Of a DNA stretch of 19,784 nt, positions 1 through 7,312 are shown piece after piece (within the stretch, counting starts at the first letter, position 1; each line of letters starts with the position of its first letter). Made by a program: the position numbers and the translations under genes. Source of the stretch: Gammaproteobacteria bacterium (lineage in GTDB: Bacteria; Pseudomonadota; Gammaproteobacteria; UBA9214); NCBI GenBank assembly GCA_029859555.1, contig JAOUCV010000005.1:1-19784 (forward strand). The letters run 5' to 3'. The notes under the pieces are model-generated. The model was not told the origin of the DNA and searched no databases. It saw only the letters and a list, made by a program, of their open reading frames with translations.

Positions 1-60
1 TCTTCCTGCTCTTCCTGCTCTTCCTGCTCTTCCTGCTCTTCCTGCTCTTCCTGCTCTTCC
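1..60. repeat. 9-bp tandem repeat encoding (Gln-Glu-Glu)n
   Basis: The first 54 bases are six perfect copies of tcttcctgc, followed by a partial unit (tcttcc, 55-60). On the minus strand each unit reads GAG CAG GAA in the batC frame, giving an acidic Q-E-E tract. The array may continue beyond the left edge. Because the unit is a multiple of three, length changes would alter tract length without breaking the frame. Confidence 0.95.
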
Positions 61-503
61 TCTGTCAGGGATGGCTCCAGCATCTTCTTTGCCAGCGCCA
101 GGTTATGCAGTACATCTTCATCATCAGCTCGCAATTCCAGAGAGGCGTTATAGGCTTCGATCGCCCCGGCAAAATCACTGCGCTTGTAGTGCGTGTTACC
201 CAGGTTGTAGAGGGCATCCGCCTTGACCTCTTCACGCTCGACAACTGAGAAAGCCTCACCGGCATCCGTGTAACGTCCTGCACGATAGAGTGCGACACCA
301 CGACGGTAATCATCGGTAAATTCATTTGCCGCATCATTGTATTCAGCCTGTTCAAATTTCTGCGCTGCTTGCTGTTCAGGATTCTTGAACCAGGCTGCAT
401 CGGCAACAGCTGGACCAAGCAGACAGCACAGCAACAACACGGTACCGGTAACACTGCAACAATCCGAAATTGTGCTATTGCCAGTGAGGGTCACAGACTT
501 CAC
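1..503 (-). CDS. batC: BatC-like TPR protein (3' end beyond the left edge)
   Basis: This is the last visible gene of the Bat operon, truncated by the window edge after about 167 codons. The chosen start is a GTG at 503 that overlaps the batB stop codon in a GTGA arrangement, which implies translational coupling. The N-terminus has a hydrophobic stretch (about residues 20-36, ending near AVADA) that looks like a signal peptide or membrane anchor. About residues 65-142 form two TPR-like helical pairs, including ADALYNLGNTHYKRSDFAGA, typical of BatC and BatB/C fusion proteins. From about residue 148 the chain becomes an acidic Gln-Glu-Glu repeat encoded by a perfect 9-bp tandem repeat. TPR proteins of this family are thought to scaffold periplasmic complexes with BatA and BatB; that role is inferred from family and operon. 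The remaining C-terminus and any following batD lie outside the window. Confidence 0.85.
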   Translation of the reverse strand, partial: MKSVTLTGNSTISDCCSVTGTVLLLCCLLGPAVADAAWFKNPEQQAAQKFEQAEYNDAANEFTDDYRRGVALYRAGRYTDAGEAFSVVEREEVKADALYNLGNTHYKRSDFAGAIEAYNASLELRADDEDVLHNLALAKKMLEPSLTEEEQEEQEEQEEQEEQEEQE

Positions 504-1534
504 GAGCTATACCCCTGCAGGCTGCGACGCAACAATGGAATCAAAAACAGCAGCGCCAGACCGACAAGCCAGTAAAAATGCTCATCCCAGATCCGTGTGT
601 GTTCATCACGTCCCGATGACGGCAAGGCCTGTGCCTTTACCTCGGCAAGAATCCTGTCGGTATCCTGATCGCGGTAATCGGCACGTTGATAGATTCCGTT
701 GCCAGCCTTTGCCAACGCTTGCAGCAACGGTTCATTGAGTGCTGACACCACCAGTTGCCCTGCACTGTTATTGATCCATGGGTTGGCGCGCCCTTCGCCG
801 GGTACTGCGTCCCCCTCCGGAGTACCGACACCCAGTATGTGTACCCGTATCCCCGCATCAGCCAATGCCTGCAGGTGTTGTTCAAGACCCTGTTCTTCAA
901 AATCACCATCGGTAACAATCAACAGTGAGTTGACACTTTCCGTGGACTGACCCGCTATCAGTTCTTCTGCCCGTTGCAATGCAAACAGCAGACGGCTGCC
1001 CTGCAGTCTCACTACCCGGGTATCGAGTGCAGACAACATCCGTTGAACACCCTGCATGTCCTCGGTAACAGGTGAAACAACCTGTGCCACCGAGGCAAAA
1101 CCGATCAATCCTATGCGGATACCGCGGCTTTGATTCAGCAGGTCTTCAATTTCCTGGCGCGCACGAATCAGACGGGTTGGTTGCACATCTGCTACCAGCA
1201 TGGACCGGGATATATCCGCCAATACAATCAGGTTGGTACCGGGACGAAACAACTGTACATCGGTGAAACCCCAACGTGGTCCAGCCATCGCCAGTACCAG
1301 TAAACTCCACAGCCCAACCCAGCGTACATAGCGTTGCCACTGGGTGCGCGGAGAGGCCGTCGAACGGCCCAGTAAATGCGGCAACAGGTGTGCATCCGCA
1401 TAATCACTTATACGGTCATTGCCACCTGTCAGGCGCCTGAATAACAGCAGCCATACGGCCACCGGCACACACAGCAACCATGCCCACAACCAGCCCGGCG
1501 CACTGAAATGAAACCCTGCCAGCAACTCACCCAT
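500..1534 (-). CDS. batB: BatB-like membrane-anchored von Willebrand A protein
   Basis: This is the second VWA protein of the operon, 344 aa from the chosen ATG at 1534. That start overlaps the batA stop by 8 bp and gives an N-terminus (MGELLAGFHFSAPGW) like the family; an in-frame ATG at 1570 would add 12 residues and a longer overlap. Membrane segments lie at about residues 13-32 and 72-85, with another near the C-terminus (HFYWLVGLALLFLIPLL). The VWA domain spans about 100-290 and has the MIDAS signature D107-I-S109-R-S111 and a later TDGD (D209). The usual MIDAS threonine position reads Gly-Ser (about 179-180) instead of Gly-Thr. The family sits in the inner membrane with the VWA domain in the periplasm and probably assembles with BatA and the TPR protein. 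The function is poorly defined, with roles proposed in stress or aerotolerance and in protein complex maturation. Confidence 0.9.
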   Translation of the reverse strand: MGELLAGFHFSAPGWLWAWLLCVPVAVWLLLFRRLTGGNDRISDYADAHLLPHLLGRSTASPRTQWQRYVRWVGLWSLLVLAMAGPRWGFTDVQLFRPGTNLIVLADISRSMLVADVQPTRLIRARQEIEDLLNQSRGIRIGLIGFASVAQVVSPVTEDMQGVQRMLSALDTRVVRLQGSRLLFALQRAEELIAGQSTESVNSLLIVTDGDFEEQGLEQHLQALADAGIRVHILGVGTPEGDAVPGEGRANPWINNSAGQLVVSALNEPLLQALAKAGNGIYQRADYRDQDTDRILAEVKAQALPSSGRDEHTRIWDEHFYWLVGLALLFLIPLLRRSLQGYSS

Positions 1535-2564
1535 GCATGCGCCCCGTCCACCATGCACGCGGAATGCCATCCGGGAACAATCCCAGCAGCAACAACAACA
1601 GTAATGCCAGCCCCAGTGGCCAGCGATACAGTGGCCGCGGGATCAGCACTGTGCGTGCTTCCGCACGGGTTTTTTCCTGTGCATCGATACGCTGATAGAT
1701 CTTTTCAAGTGCACTGGTATCGGTTGCACGGAAATACTCGCCACCGGTTATGCTGGCGACCTCGGTTAACAGGTCCTCATCAATTTCCATTTTGACCTGG
1801 GTCAGCTGGCCGTCTTCCATGTAAGGCACCAGTCCCTTGCTGCCAACCCCAATGGTATAGATGCGGATACCTTCGTGGGCGGCCAGCTGCGCAGCCAGCA
1901 CCGGTGGCAGACTGCCTTCGGTATTTTCACCGTCCGTTACCAGGATCAGGATCCTGGATCCCTCGGGACGATCACGCAGTTTTTTTACTCCCAGCCCGAT
2001 GGCATCACCGATGGCCGTGCCATCACCAGCCATGCGCGAGACAATGTTTTCAACCAGGTTGTACGCGGCCTGATTATCAAGCGTCATCGGAGACAGCACG
2101 AATGACTGACTGCCAAACACCACGATGCCGATGCGGTCACCCTCGCGGGCCTTTATAAAACGTCCGAGAACACCCTTGATCACCGCCATCCGGTTAACCT
2201 GGCGGCCCTCGACGGTAAAATCCAGGGCATCCATGGAGCGCGAGGTATCGACTGCCAGCATCAGGTCATAACCTTCGGAACGTACTTCCGTATAGGGTTC
2301 CAGCAACTGCGGACGCATCAGGCAAACAACCAGTGCCGCCCATAGCAACATCAGTATCAATATCTGCAGACGACTACCGACATGTGTGAGTGATCGGGAC
2401 GTGACAAAGGTTGACGCCAGTCTTCCCAGTGCAGGGTGCAGCAGAGTGGAGCGGTCCGCGTGCGTATAGGCATCCGTATAACCGTGCGGCTTGCGCCAGA
2501 ATTTCCAGACAAGCAATGGCAAAGGCAACAACAATGCCAACCATGGCCAGTAAAAGCTAAACAC
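1527..2564 (-). CDS. batA: BatA-like membrane-anchored von Willebrand A protein
   Basis: The product is 345 aa. It has an N-terminal hydrophobic segment (about 5-22), a second at about 67-83 and a C-terminal one (about 315-330, leucine-rich). The VWA domain lies between them, with a complete MIDAS: D106-T-S108-R-S110, the DGT motif at 181-183 and TDGE at 210-213. These residues bind a divalent metal and mediate protein contacts in VWA domains. The arrangement TM-TM-VWA-TM is the classic BatA layout. The gene overlaps the upstream DUF4381 gene by 8 bp and the downstream batB, so it is part of one transcript driven from upstream of moxR. BatA is thought to work with the MoxR ATPase on membrane or periplasmic clients; this is family knowledge rather than visible in the sequence. 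Confidence 0.92.
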   Translation of the reverse strand: MFSFYWPWLALLLPLPLLVWKFWRKPHGYTDAYTHADRSTLLHPALGRLASTFVTSRSLTHVGSRLQILILMLLWAALVVCLMRPQLLEPYTEVRSEGYDLMLAVDTSRSMDALDFTVEGRQVNRMAVIKGVLGRFIKAREGDRIGIVVFGSQSFVLSPMTLDNQAAYNLVENIVSRMAGDGTAIGDAIGLGVKKLRDRPEGSRILILVTDGENTEGSLPPVLAAQLAAHEGIRIYTIGVGSKGLVPYMEDGQLTQVKMEIDEDLLTEVASITGGEYFRATDTSALEKIYQRIDAQEKTRAEARTVLIPRPLYRWPLGLALLLLLLLGLFPDGIPRAWWTGRMHG

Positions 2565-3090
2565 GGCTTACCCCATCAATATCCGGGCCGTTCTTTTGTG
2601 TGGCCGATCCGGATACGTTGAGCCAGCGGCTGGCTGCCGCTATCAGTGTCGTCAACTCATGGCGTTCAACAGCTGTCGTCGGCGGCATGTACGGTGCTGT
2701 AATCAGCATCTGTCCGTGCCGTTCCCAGTCATAGCCGTTATTGTCATGTGCAGCCAGCCACTGCAGCCACTCCTCGCCAGTCAGTCCGGCTGTCTGCTGG
2801 CGTCCGCTGTGCACCATGGCAATACGACGCATCAGTTCCGACAGCCTGCCGGCAACTACATAGGGATCTTCACTTTTCAGTGCCTTTTTCAGTACCCGCA
2901 ATTCACGGCGCGCTTCACCGCGCCAGCCAAACCATCCCTTGTAACAGGTCAACCAGTATCGGATACCAAGGGATAACAGCAGCACAGCGGCAACAACGAT
3001 GATGAACCACCAGCCGGAAGCCAGCGGCCACCAGGGAATCGCATCGAGACCGTGAATATCGCGCAATGCTGTTGAGCCGCTATCCATCAT
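2557..3090 (-). CDS. DUF4381 family membrane protein of the Bat operon
   Basis: This 177-aa protein has one strong transmembrane helix at about residues 26-45 (GWWFIIVVAAVLLLSLGI). It is preceded by the LRDIHGLDAIPWWPLASGWW motif that marks the DUF4381 family in proteobacterial moxR/VWA operons. The remainder is a cytoplasmic, basic then mixed helical region with no recognised catalytic motif. It starts 5 bp after the DUF58 stop and overlaps batA by 8 bp, so co-translation is likely. It is probably an assembly or anchoring factor linking MoxR/DUF58 to the VWA proteins, but this is inference from position only. Confidence 0.88.
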   Translation of the reverse strand: MMDSGSTALRDIHGLDAIPWWPLASGWWFIIVVAAVLLLSLGIRYWLTCYKGWFGWRGEARRELRVLKKALKSEDPYVVAGRLSELMRRIAMVHSGRQQTAGLTGEEWLQWLAAHDNNGYDWERHGQMLITAPYMPPTTAVERHELTTLIAAASRWLNVSGSATQKNGPDIDGVSRV

Positions 3091-3095
3091 GCCGG

Positions 3096-4007
3096 CTAGC
3101 GCCTTCCCGCGTATCGGCGCAGGCCACTGACCAGCGACGTGTGCACATCCTCGTCAGTACTGACCGGTATCAAACCCAGCTCCAGCCGATAGCATAGCTG
3201 CTGCAGTTCCTCGCGGCGCTGTTCCCAATCGACGCGAAATGCTTCCCTGCCCACCGCGTCGTCAGTATCGACTTCCAGCAGCTCACCGGCGGCATTGGAG
3301 AAAATAACCGATCCGACAGAAGGCAAAATGCTGTCTGCCGGGTCATCGACCGGTAGCAGCACAACATCATTTCTCTGTTTCAAACTTCCAAGGATACGTT
3401 CCAGACCAATGGTGACCTGGTTGACGGGTGCGATAACAAAGATCAATGAGCCGGTACGAGTACCACTGTCCAGGTGTTGCAGTGCCGCCAGCAAGCGGGA
3501 TTCGTCGGTATCACCCTGCTCAACAGGTTCGGTCAATGTGCGCAAAATTCGCCACAGGCCGCGACGTCCCGAAGTAGCCCGAAAATAGCGCAGACCGGTC
3601 GCAAGATTTCCAAACAGCACACCGCCGACACGATCATGCTGCTTGCTGGCGGCCCAGCCCAGCAGGGCTGCAGCACGTGCAGCCTGGATTGATTTAAACG
3701 TGCCACGGGTGCCAAAGCTCATATGCGGTCCGGTATCAACACACAAAATCACACTGCGTTGACGCTCTTCGCGGAATATTTTCAGATGCGGCGTGTTGGT
3801 ACGTGCGGTAACCAGCCAGTCCATGTTACGAATGTCATCGCCCTGCTGGTATTCGCGCACTTCTTCAAAATCGAGCCCGGTACCCCTGAATGCCGAGGCA
3901 TACAAGCCGGTAAAGGTAGAATTAACCAGGTGATGTGCAGCAACACCCAGGGTACGCGCCTGATGTCGCAGCTCCAGCAAATCATCGAGTTGCGGATGAA
4001 GACTCAT
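3096..4007 (-). CDS. DUF58 domain protein (MoxR/Bat operon)
   Basis: The protein is 303 aa from the ATG at 4007. It carries the diagnostic DUF58 block near the N-terminus: FRGTGLDFEEVREYQQGDD followed by IRNMDW and TART, then a VWA-like fold with the sequence VILCVDTGPHMSF, where the MIDAS is degenerate. No transmembrane helix is evident, so it is probably cytosolic. The start at 4007 was chosen because MSLHPQLDDLLELRHQA resembles other family N-termini; a TTG at 4046 would add 13 residues and sits too close to an AAGGG sequence. The ATG overlaps the stop of a 10-codon reading frame (TAATG). DUF58 proteins regularly pair with MoxR ATPases and VWA proteins; the molecular role is not established. 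Confidence 0.9.
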   Translation of the reverse strand: MSLHPQLDDLLELRHQARTLGVAAHHLVNSTFTGLYASAFRGTGLDFEEVREYQQGDDIRNMDWLVTARTNTPHLKIFREERQRSVILCVDTGPHMSFGTRGTFKSIQAARAAALLGWAASKQHDRVGGVLFGNLATGLRYFRATSGRRGLWRILRTLTEPVEQGDTDESRLLAALQHLDSGTRTGSLIFVIAPVNQVTIGLERILGSLKQRNDVVLLPVDDPADSILPSVGSVIFSNAAGELLEVDTDDAVGREAFRVDWEQRREELQQLCYRLELGLIPVSTDEDVHTSLVSGLRRYAGRR

Positions 4008-4062
4008 TACGTGGCTGCGACTGGTCGCGTGGCAGACATCAGGCAAACACCCTTGCCGGCAA

Positions 4063-5055
4063 TCACGGGATTGCCACTACCTCCATCAGCTGCCTGATAT
4101 ATTGATCGCTTGTCACACCCTCCGCCTCCGCCTCAAAGGTCAGCAGAATACGATGCCGCAATACATCCGGTGCGACCGCATGGATATGGTGGGGCGCAAC
4201 AAACGCGTCACCGTCGAGCCATGCACGCGCACGCGCACAGCGTGCCAGCGCGATCGTTGCACGTGGCGAGGCACCAAAACGGCACCAGCGTTTCAGGCCC
4301 TCTTCATAGGCCTCCGGTTTGCGACTCGCCTGTACCAGATCGACAATATATTTGTTCAGCTTTGGATCCAGGTAGAGGCGCGCGGCATCTTCCCGCACCT
4401 TGAAAAGCTCTGCCTGGGGAAACGCCCCGGTAGATGTTTCCGGTTCTGCCAGCAAGCGTTTGCTGTCAAGCTCCAGAATTGCCAGCTCATCCTCGGGACC
4501 AGGGTAATCAACGCGTACATGCATCAGAAACCTGTCCAGCTGTGCCTCCGGAAGGTTATAAGTGCCTTCCTGTTCAATCGGGTTCTGGGTTGCCAGCACC
4601 ATGAACAGTTTCGGCATGGGATAGGTTTGCAGGCCGACCGTCACCTGGCACTCTCCCATCGCCTCCAGCAGTGCCGACTGCACCTTGGCCGGTGCACGAT
4701 TGATTTCATCAGCCAGCAGAATATTGTGGAACAGGGGTCCGGCACGGAACTCGAATTCACCTTTCTCATGGCGATAGATATCCGTACCGATGAGGTCGGA
4801 TGGCAGCAGGTCGGGGGTAAACTGGACGCGGTGATAATCACCCTCAATCGCTTCCGAGAGCGCCTTTACTGCCGTTGTCTTTGCCAGGCCTGGCATGCCT
4901 TCTACCAGCACATGTCCTTCACTCAGCAGGCAAATAAGCATGCTATCGACAAGATACTGTTGCCCGATAACCCGGGCGGCTATATGCTTGCGGACATCAT
5001 CCAGCACCGATGAATCAATGCTGCGGTCATTGGTGGATTTATTGGTATTTAACAA
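4063..5055 (-). CDS. moxR: MoxR-family AAA+ ATPase
   Basis: The 330-aa protein has Walker A EGMPGLAKTT (52-61), Walker B ILLADE (112-117, followed by INRAPAK), sensor-1 region ATQNPIEQEGTYNLPEAQLD and a C-terminal lid with the sensor-2-type GASPRA motif. This is a full-length canonical MoxR. MoxR ATPases act as chaperone-like machines that insert cofactors or activate complexes together with VWA partners, here BatA/BatB and DUF58 encoded immediately downstream. The start is a TTG at 5055, supported by a strong ribosome binding site (AGGAG at 5062-5066, 6 bases ahead); no ATG in frame is better placed. It is the first gene of the operon, with a 381-bp gene-free region upstream that contains an FNR-type box. 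Confidence 0.95.
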   Translation of the reverse strand: MLNTNKSTNDRSIDSSVLDDVRKHIAARVIGQQYLVDSMLICLLSEGHVLVEGMPGLAKTTAVKALSEAIEGDYHRVQFTPDLLPSDLIGTDIYRHEKGEFEFRAGPLFHNILLADEINRAPAKVQSALLEAMGECQVTVGLQTYPMPKLFMVLATQNPIEQEGTYNLPEAQLDRFLMHVRVDYPGPEDELAILELDSKRLLAEPETSTGAFPQAELFKVREDAARLYLDPKLNKYIVDLVQASRKPEAYEEGLKRWCRFGASPRATIALARCARARAWLDGDAFVAPHHIHAVAPDVLRHRILLTFEAEAEGVTSDQYIRQLMEVVAIP

Positions 5056-5061
5056 TGCGTT

Positions 5062-5066
5062 CTCCT
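5062..5066 (-). promoter_or_regulatory. Strong Shine-Dalgarno deciding the TTG start of moxR
   Basis: On the minus strand the sequence reads GGCAGGAGAACGCATTG. The AGGAG core lies 6 bases before the TTG at 5055, which justifies a non-ATG start for moxR. Confidence 0.75.
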
Positions 5067-5304
5067 GCCTGGTGTCACGTCAGCATAACCCGCTTGTTCT
5101 CAAGGAAGCCAGTGTTACTTGCTTCCGGGTGAGCCTGTGTCCAGCCAACCGCCAGTTCCCGCGGCGAAATTCATGACCAGCGGTACTATCGCTGTACCTT
5201 TCCTGGCCTTGATATCCAGCATGGGTGCCGAGCATGGAAGACGACCCGACAGACGCAATACTGATCAACTACAATGAGGCTAGCCGATATGCAAGCAGGT
5301 TACT

Positions 5305-5318
5305 TTGATACAGATCAA
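5305..5318. promoter_or_regulatory. FNR/Anr-type binding site, perfect match to TTGAT-N4-ATCAA
   Basis: The sequence TTGATACAGATCAA matches all ten conserved positions of the FNR/Anr consensus. A class II site is centred at -41.5. For transcription towards moxR this puts the start near 5270 and the -10 hexamer at 5282-5277, which reads TAGCCT (3/6, keeping the conserved T, A and final T). For the plus strand the corresponding -10 (5341-5346) reads TATGGG, also weak. Orientation is therefore unresolved, but the only gene it could directly drive is moxR and its operon, unless a small RNA is encoded on the plus strand. Confidence 0.7.
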
Positions 5319-5436
5319 TTTAATACACCCGTAGCCAGGGTATGGGGCATTGTCACCCGCATGCAATGAAATAATCCATGCAGGGCCTGCTCGCTGCCTG
5401 CTGAAGCTTGTAATGAGTGTTTTTTTATAAAGTTTG

Positions 5437-6168
5437 CTACATTTTAACCACGTTGTAGATCACCGGCATTTGTCCTTTCCATTTAATCCAGGTGTCATTG
5501 TCTGTAATCAGTTCGGCCATAAAATGGCCTACGTTTATTCGACTGGTTGTGCCTGCATCAAATATTGCACTTCGAACAGGTGAAGGGTGCTCCTCGTACC
5601 CAGTGGCCTCCTCTTCATTGATCAAACTGTCCGGCCGCACCACCGCCCATTCAATTTTACTGTCATTCTGCCCGATTTCGGTGCGCAGGTAATCTGCGGC
5701 TTTCTCATTATCTACGTGAGGTGGCAACAGCAGGCGCAGCAGCCAGATCACACACTTTTGTCCCAGTGAAATCTGCTCCGGGAGATCCCGGTTACTATTA
5801 CCCGTGGTATTCATGAGCACAAATTTTACCGGTGCTTGCGGCTTGTTTTCCCTGATAGCCTGGCACAATCGACCAACCGCATCGGTAACAAGCCGGCGCG
5901 GATGACCATAGATACCCTTGAAACTGATGTTATGTCCAAGGCAGGAAGCAACAGCATTACAACCTTTGACATACTGAAACAGCTCGGCATCACCAAGGTC
6001 AGGAATACTTGCACGGATTATGGATACATCCTCATGATCCTTTATGGTGTCAGGTAAACCGTCCAACGTTCGAACAATTATCCTGACGCACTCGCCACGA
6101 TTTAGCAGCTGCTCCACCAGTAACCGGCCCGTTGCGCCGCTCGCCCCAACAACAAGGGTCGTCATCAT
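5437..6168 (-). CDS. Atypical SDR / NmrA-like NAD(P)-binding protein
   Basis: This 243-aa protein begins with a Rossmann-fold strand and glycine-rich loop, LVVGASGATGRLLVEQLL (about residues 5-22), the form GxxGxxG used by atypical short-chain dehydrogenases and NmrA-like proteins. Further along are AVASCLGHN and WAVVRPDSLINEEEATGYEE, a region typical of the NAD(P)H-binding (PF13460-like) group. There is no clear Tyr-x-x-x-Lys catalytic pair, so it may be a redox sensor or isomerase rather than a dehydrogenase. The substrate is unknown. Two adjacent ATG codons at 6168 are possible starts, with a GAGAGAGG ribosome binding site directly upstream. It appears to be a single-gene unit with its own promoter-like sequence and no visible link to the neighbouring operons. 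Confidence 0.88.
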   Translation of the reverse strand: MMTTLVVGASGATGRLLVEQLLNRGECVRIIVRTLDGLPDTIKDHEDVSIIRASIPDLGDAELFQYVKGCNAVASCLGHNISFKGIYGHPRRLVTDAVGRLCQAIRENKPQAPVKFVLMNTTGNSNRDLPEQISLGQKCVIWLLRLLLPPHVDNEKAADYLRTEIGQNDSKIEWAVVRPDSLINEEEATGYEEHPSPVRSAIFDAGTTSRINVGHFMAELITDNDTWIKWKGQMPVIYNVVKM

Positions 6169-6189
6169 CTTTCCTCTCTCATAAACGGT

Positions 6190-6216
6190 AATATATAAAC
6201 GCAGGAGTATTCACAA
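6190..6216 (-). promoter_or_regulatory. Possible sigma-70-type promoter of the SDR-like gene
   Basis: On the minus strand a TTGTGA (6216-6211, 4/6 to the -35 consensus) is followed after 15 bases by TATATT (6195-6190, 5/6 to the -10 consensus). The spacing is shorter than the ideal 17 bases. It lies 22 bases upstream of the start codon. This is a consensus match only. Confidence 0.3.
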
Positions 6217-6355
6217 GTGATCGGGGGCGCTCACAACACAGGCCCGCAGCAGCAAGCCCGGCTTGTCAAGCTTCACCCTCATTAGACGGATCCGACCCGT
6301 TATGTGCGGCGGGCGGCTGTTCAGAAAACAGGGGGCGAGGTCAATGTCCTGGATA

Positions 6356-6387
6356 AAGCCATAAAGGCGCCAGTCCCTTTATGGCTT
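6356..6387 (-). terminator. Intrinsic terminator after the secreted unknown-function gene
   Basis: Perfect 12-bp inverted repeat: arms at 6356-6367 and 6376-6387 (core GCCATAAAGG / CCTTTATGGC) around an 8-base loop. It begins at the stop codon of the upstream gene. Read on the minus strand the stem is followed by TTTAT, a short U tract. This separates the secreted protein gene from the SDR-like gene. Confidence 0.75.
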
Positions 6388-7190
6388 CATTTCAGTAAAT
6401 CCTGCATTCCCTGCTTCTGGAATTTTTTGTAGTCATCGAAAAGCAAATCAGATAATGCGGCATCGGTGACACTGGTTACATGGTAATACTTGCCATTTTC
6501 AACATCCTTCACGTTTACCGGTATACCTTCCAGCTCTACTGCCAGCAACTCTGCCGGCGCGCCCATGCTGTCGGACATGCCATTGTAATGGCCTGCCATG
6601 CTGCGCGATAACCTCACCAGCGTTTCCAGGGTAGTGAAATCCCGAGCTGATAACTTGCCGCTGGCAGCAGTCGCCATACAGACTTCAGCGACAGTTTGCC
6701 CGTTCTTTAACAGGCTGGTCGCCTGGCATTGCAGGCCGGCAACAGCCTGCTTGCCCCGATCAACCACCCTGATGTCGACTGGCGTCACCGGCTTACCCGC
6801 AGCAGGTGCACCCAGTATCGAACCCATGCGCTGTTCAACCATGTTTCTTTGTTCTACCGACAACCCGGCAAGTATGCTGTCCATATAAGGCGCTACCGTC
6901 TCCTTGACACTGACAGCTGCCTGCATTGCTGCTTCAAGTTCTGCGACCGTCATCTGCGTGTACTTTTGATAGCCCGGCTCGACATAGGTAATGACTCCTG
7001 TGCCACTGTCATAGAGCAGATAATCCTCTCTGCCGCTACTGCCGATCCTGCCCTTTCCGTTCCTGATCTGTATTGACGTATTGAGCCCGTCCGACCCTTG
7101 TATTGCCATCGTGGTGTCCGCGTAGACCGGCATAACGCCAGTCAGTGCCAACACCGCAGCAACCACGCAAGTAATGCACTTTGAAGCCAT
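6387..7190 (-). CDS. Secreted protein of unknown function (DUF4412-like)
   Basis: The 267-aa product starts with a Sec signal peptide (residues 1-24, hydrophobic core then PVYA before Asp25), so the mature protein is expected in the periplasm or outside. The mature part has a beta-rich N-terminal half with the phrase RIGSSGREDYLLYDSGTGVI and GYQKYTQMT. Such segments are seen in DUF4412-type proteins, which often read as lipoprotein-carrier-like folds. A helical middle and a C-terminal half follow, with two cysteines (C155 and C171) that could form a disulfide. The ATG at 7190 has an AGAAGG site 8 bases upstream. No enzyme motif is recognisable, and I assign no function. The gene ends in a strong terminator and is probably transcribed alone. 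Confidence 0.85.
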   Translation of the reverse strand: MASKCITCVVAAVLALTGVMPVYADTTMAIQGSDGLNTSIQIRNGKGRIGSSGREDYLLYDSGTGVITYVEPGYQKYTQMTVAELEAAMQAAVSVKETVAPYMDSILAGLSVEQRNMVEQRMGSILGAPAAGKPVTPVDIRVVDRGKQAVAGLQCQATSLLKNGQTVAEVCMATAASGKLSARDFTTLETLVRLSRSMAGHYNGMSDSMGAPAELLAVELEGIPVNVKDVENGKYYHVTSVTDAALSDLLFDDYKKFQKQGMQDLLK

Positions 7191-7217
7191 AATGATACCT
7201 TCTGTTACCTTTATGAA

Positions 7218-7246
7218 ATGATAGTCGCTGGCCTGTTATCCGGCCA
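7218..7246 (-). promoter_or_regulatory. Possible -10 element and adjacent small palindrome upstream of the secreted-protein gene
   Basis: A TATCAT hexamer (7223-7218 on the minus strand, 5/6 to the -10 consensus) sits 27 bases ahead of the start codon. Just upstream is a short perfect inverted repeat TGGCC-N8-GGCCA (7229-7246), where a regulator could bind. No good -35 hexamer is present at 16-18 bases, so the promoter call is weak. Confidence 0.25.
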
Positions 7247-7312
7247 TGTCTGTATACCGCCATCCTGCATTACCCGGGGAGCACCTGAGGACAATAAAGA
7301 AACCGCACTAAC

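Larger units (their letters stand above)
5056..5436. other. 381-bp gene-free region upstream of moxR
   Basis: I see no convincing protein gene here on either strand. It holds the moxR ribosome binding site, an FNR/Anr-type palindrome (5305-5318), a short near-palindrome GCAGGGCCTGC (5380-5390) and a run of seven T (5420-5426) ahead of the stop of the neighbouring SDR-like gene. The T run has no stable GC-rich stem directly before it, so I do not call a terminator. A promoter for the moxR operon is expected here and would leave a leader of roughly 200 nt if the FNR box is used in class II position. Confidence 0.6.

Noticed and set aside
1..60. CRISPR-like array at the left edge
   Set aside because: The units are 9 bp with no spacers and are in frame with a protein; a simple tandem repeat.
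65..454. A 129-codon minus-strand frame overlapping batC
   Set aside because: The alternative frame encodes the TPR protein, which has a signal peptide, TPR motifs and a GTGA-coupled start.
4102..5013. A 303-codon open frame on the plus strand, opposite moxR
   Set aside because: It is antisense to a clear MoxR ATPase, with a low-quality composition rich in Cys, His and Gln.
5080..5268. A 62-codon minus-strand frame in the moxR leader
   Set aside because: It has a TTG start without a ribosome site and no protein-like feature; more likely leader sequence.
5380..5426. Possible terminator: near-palindrome GCAGGGCCTGC and a seven-T run
   Set aside because: The T run is some 30 bases away from the palindrome and no stable stem directly precedes it.
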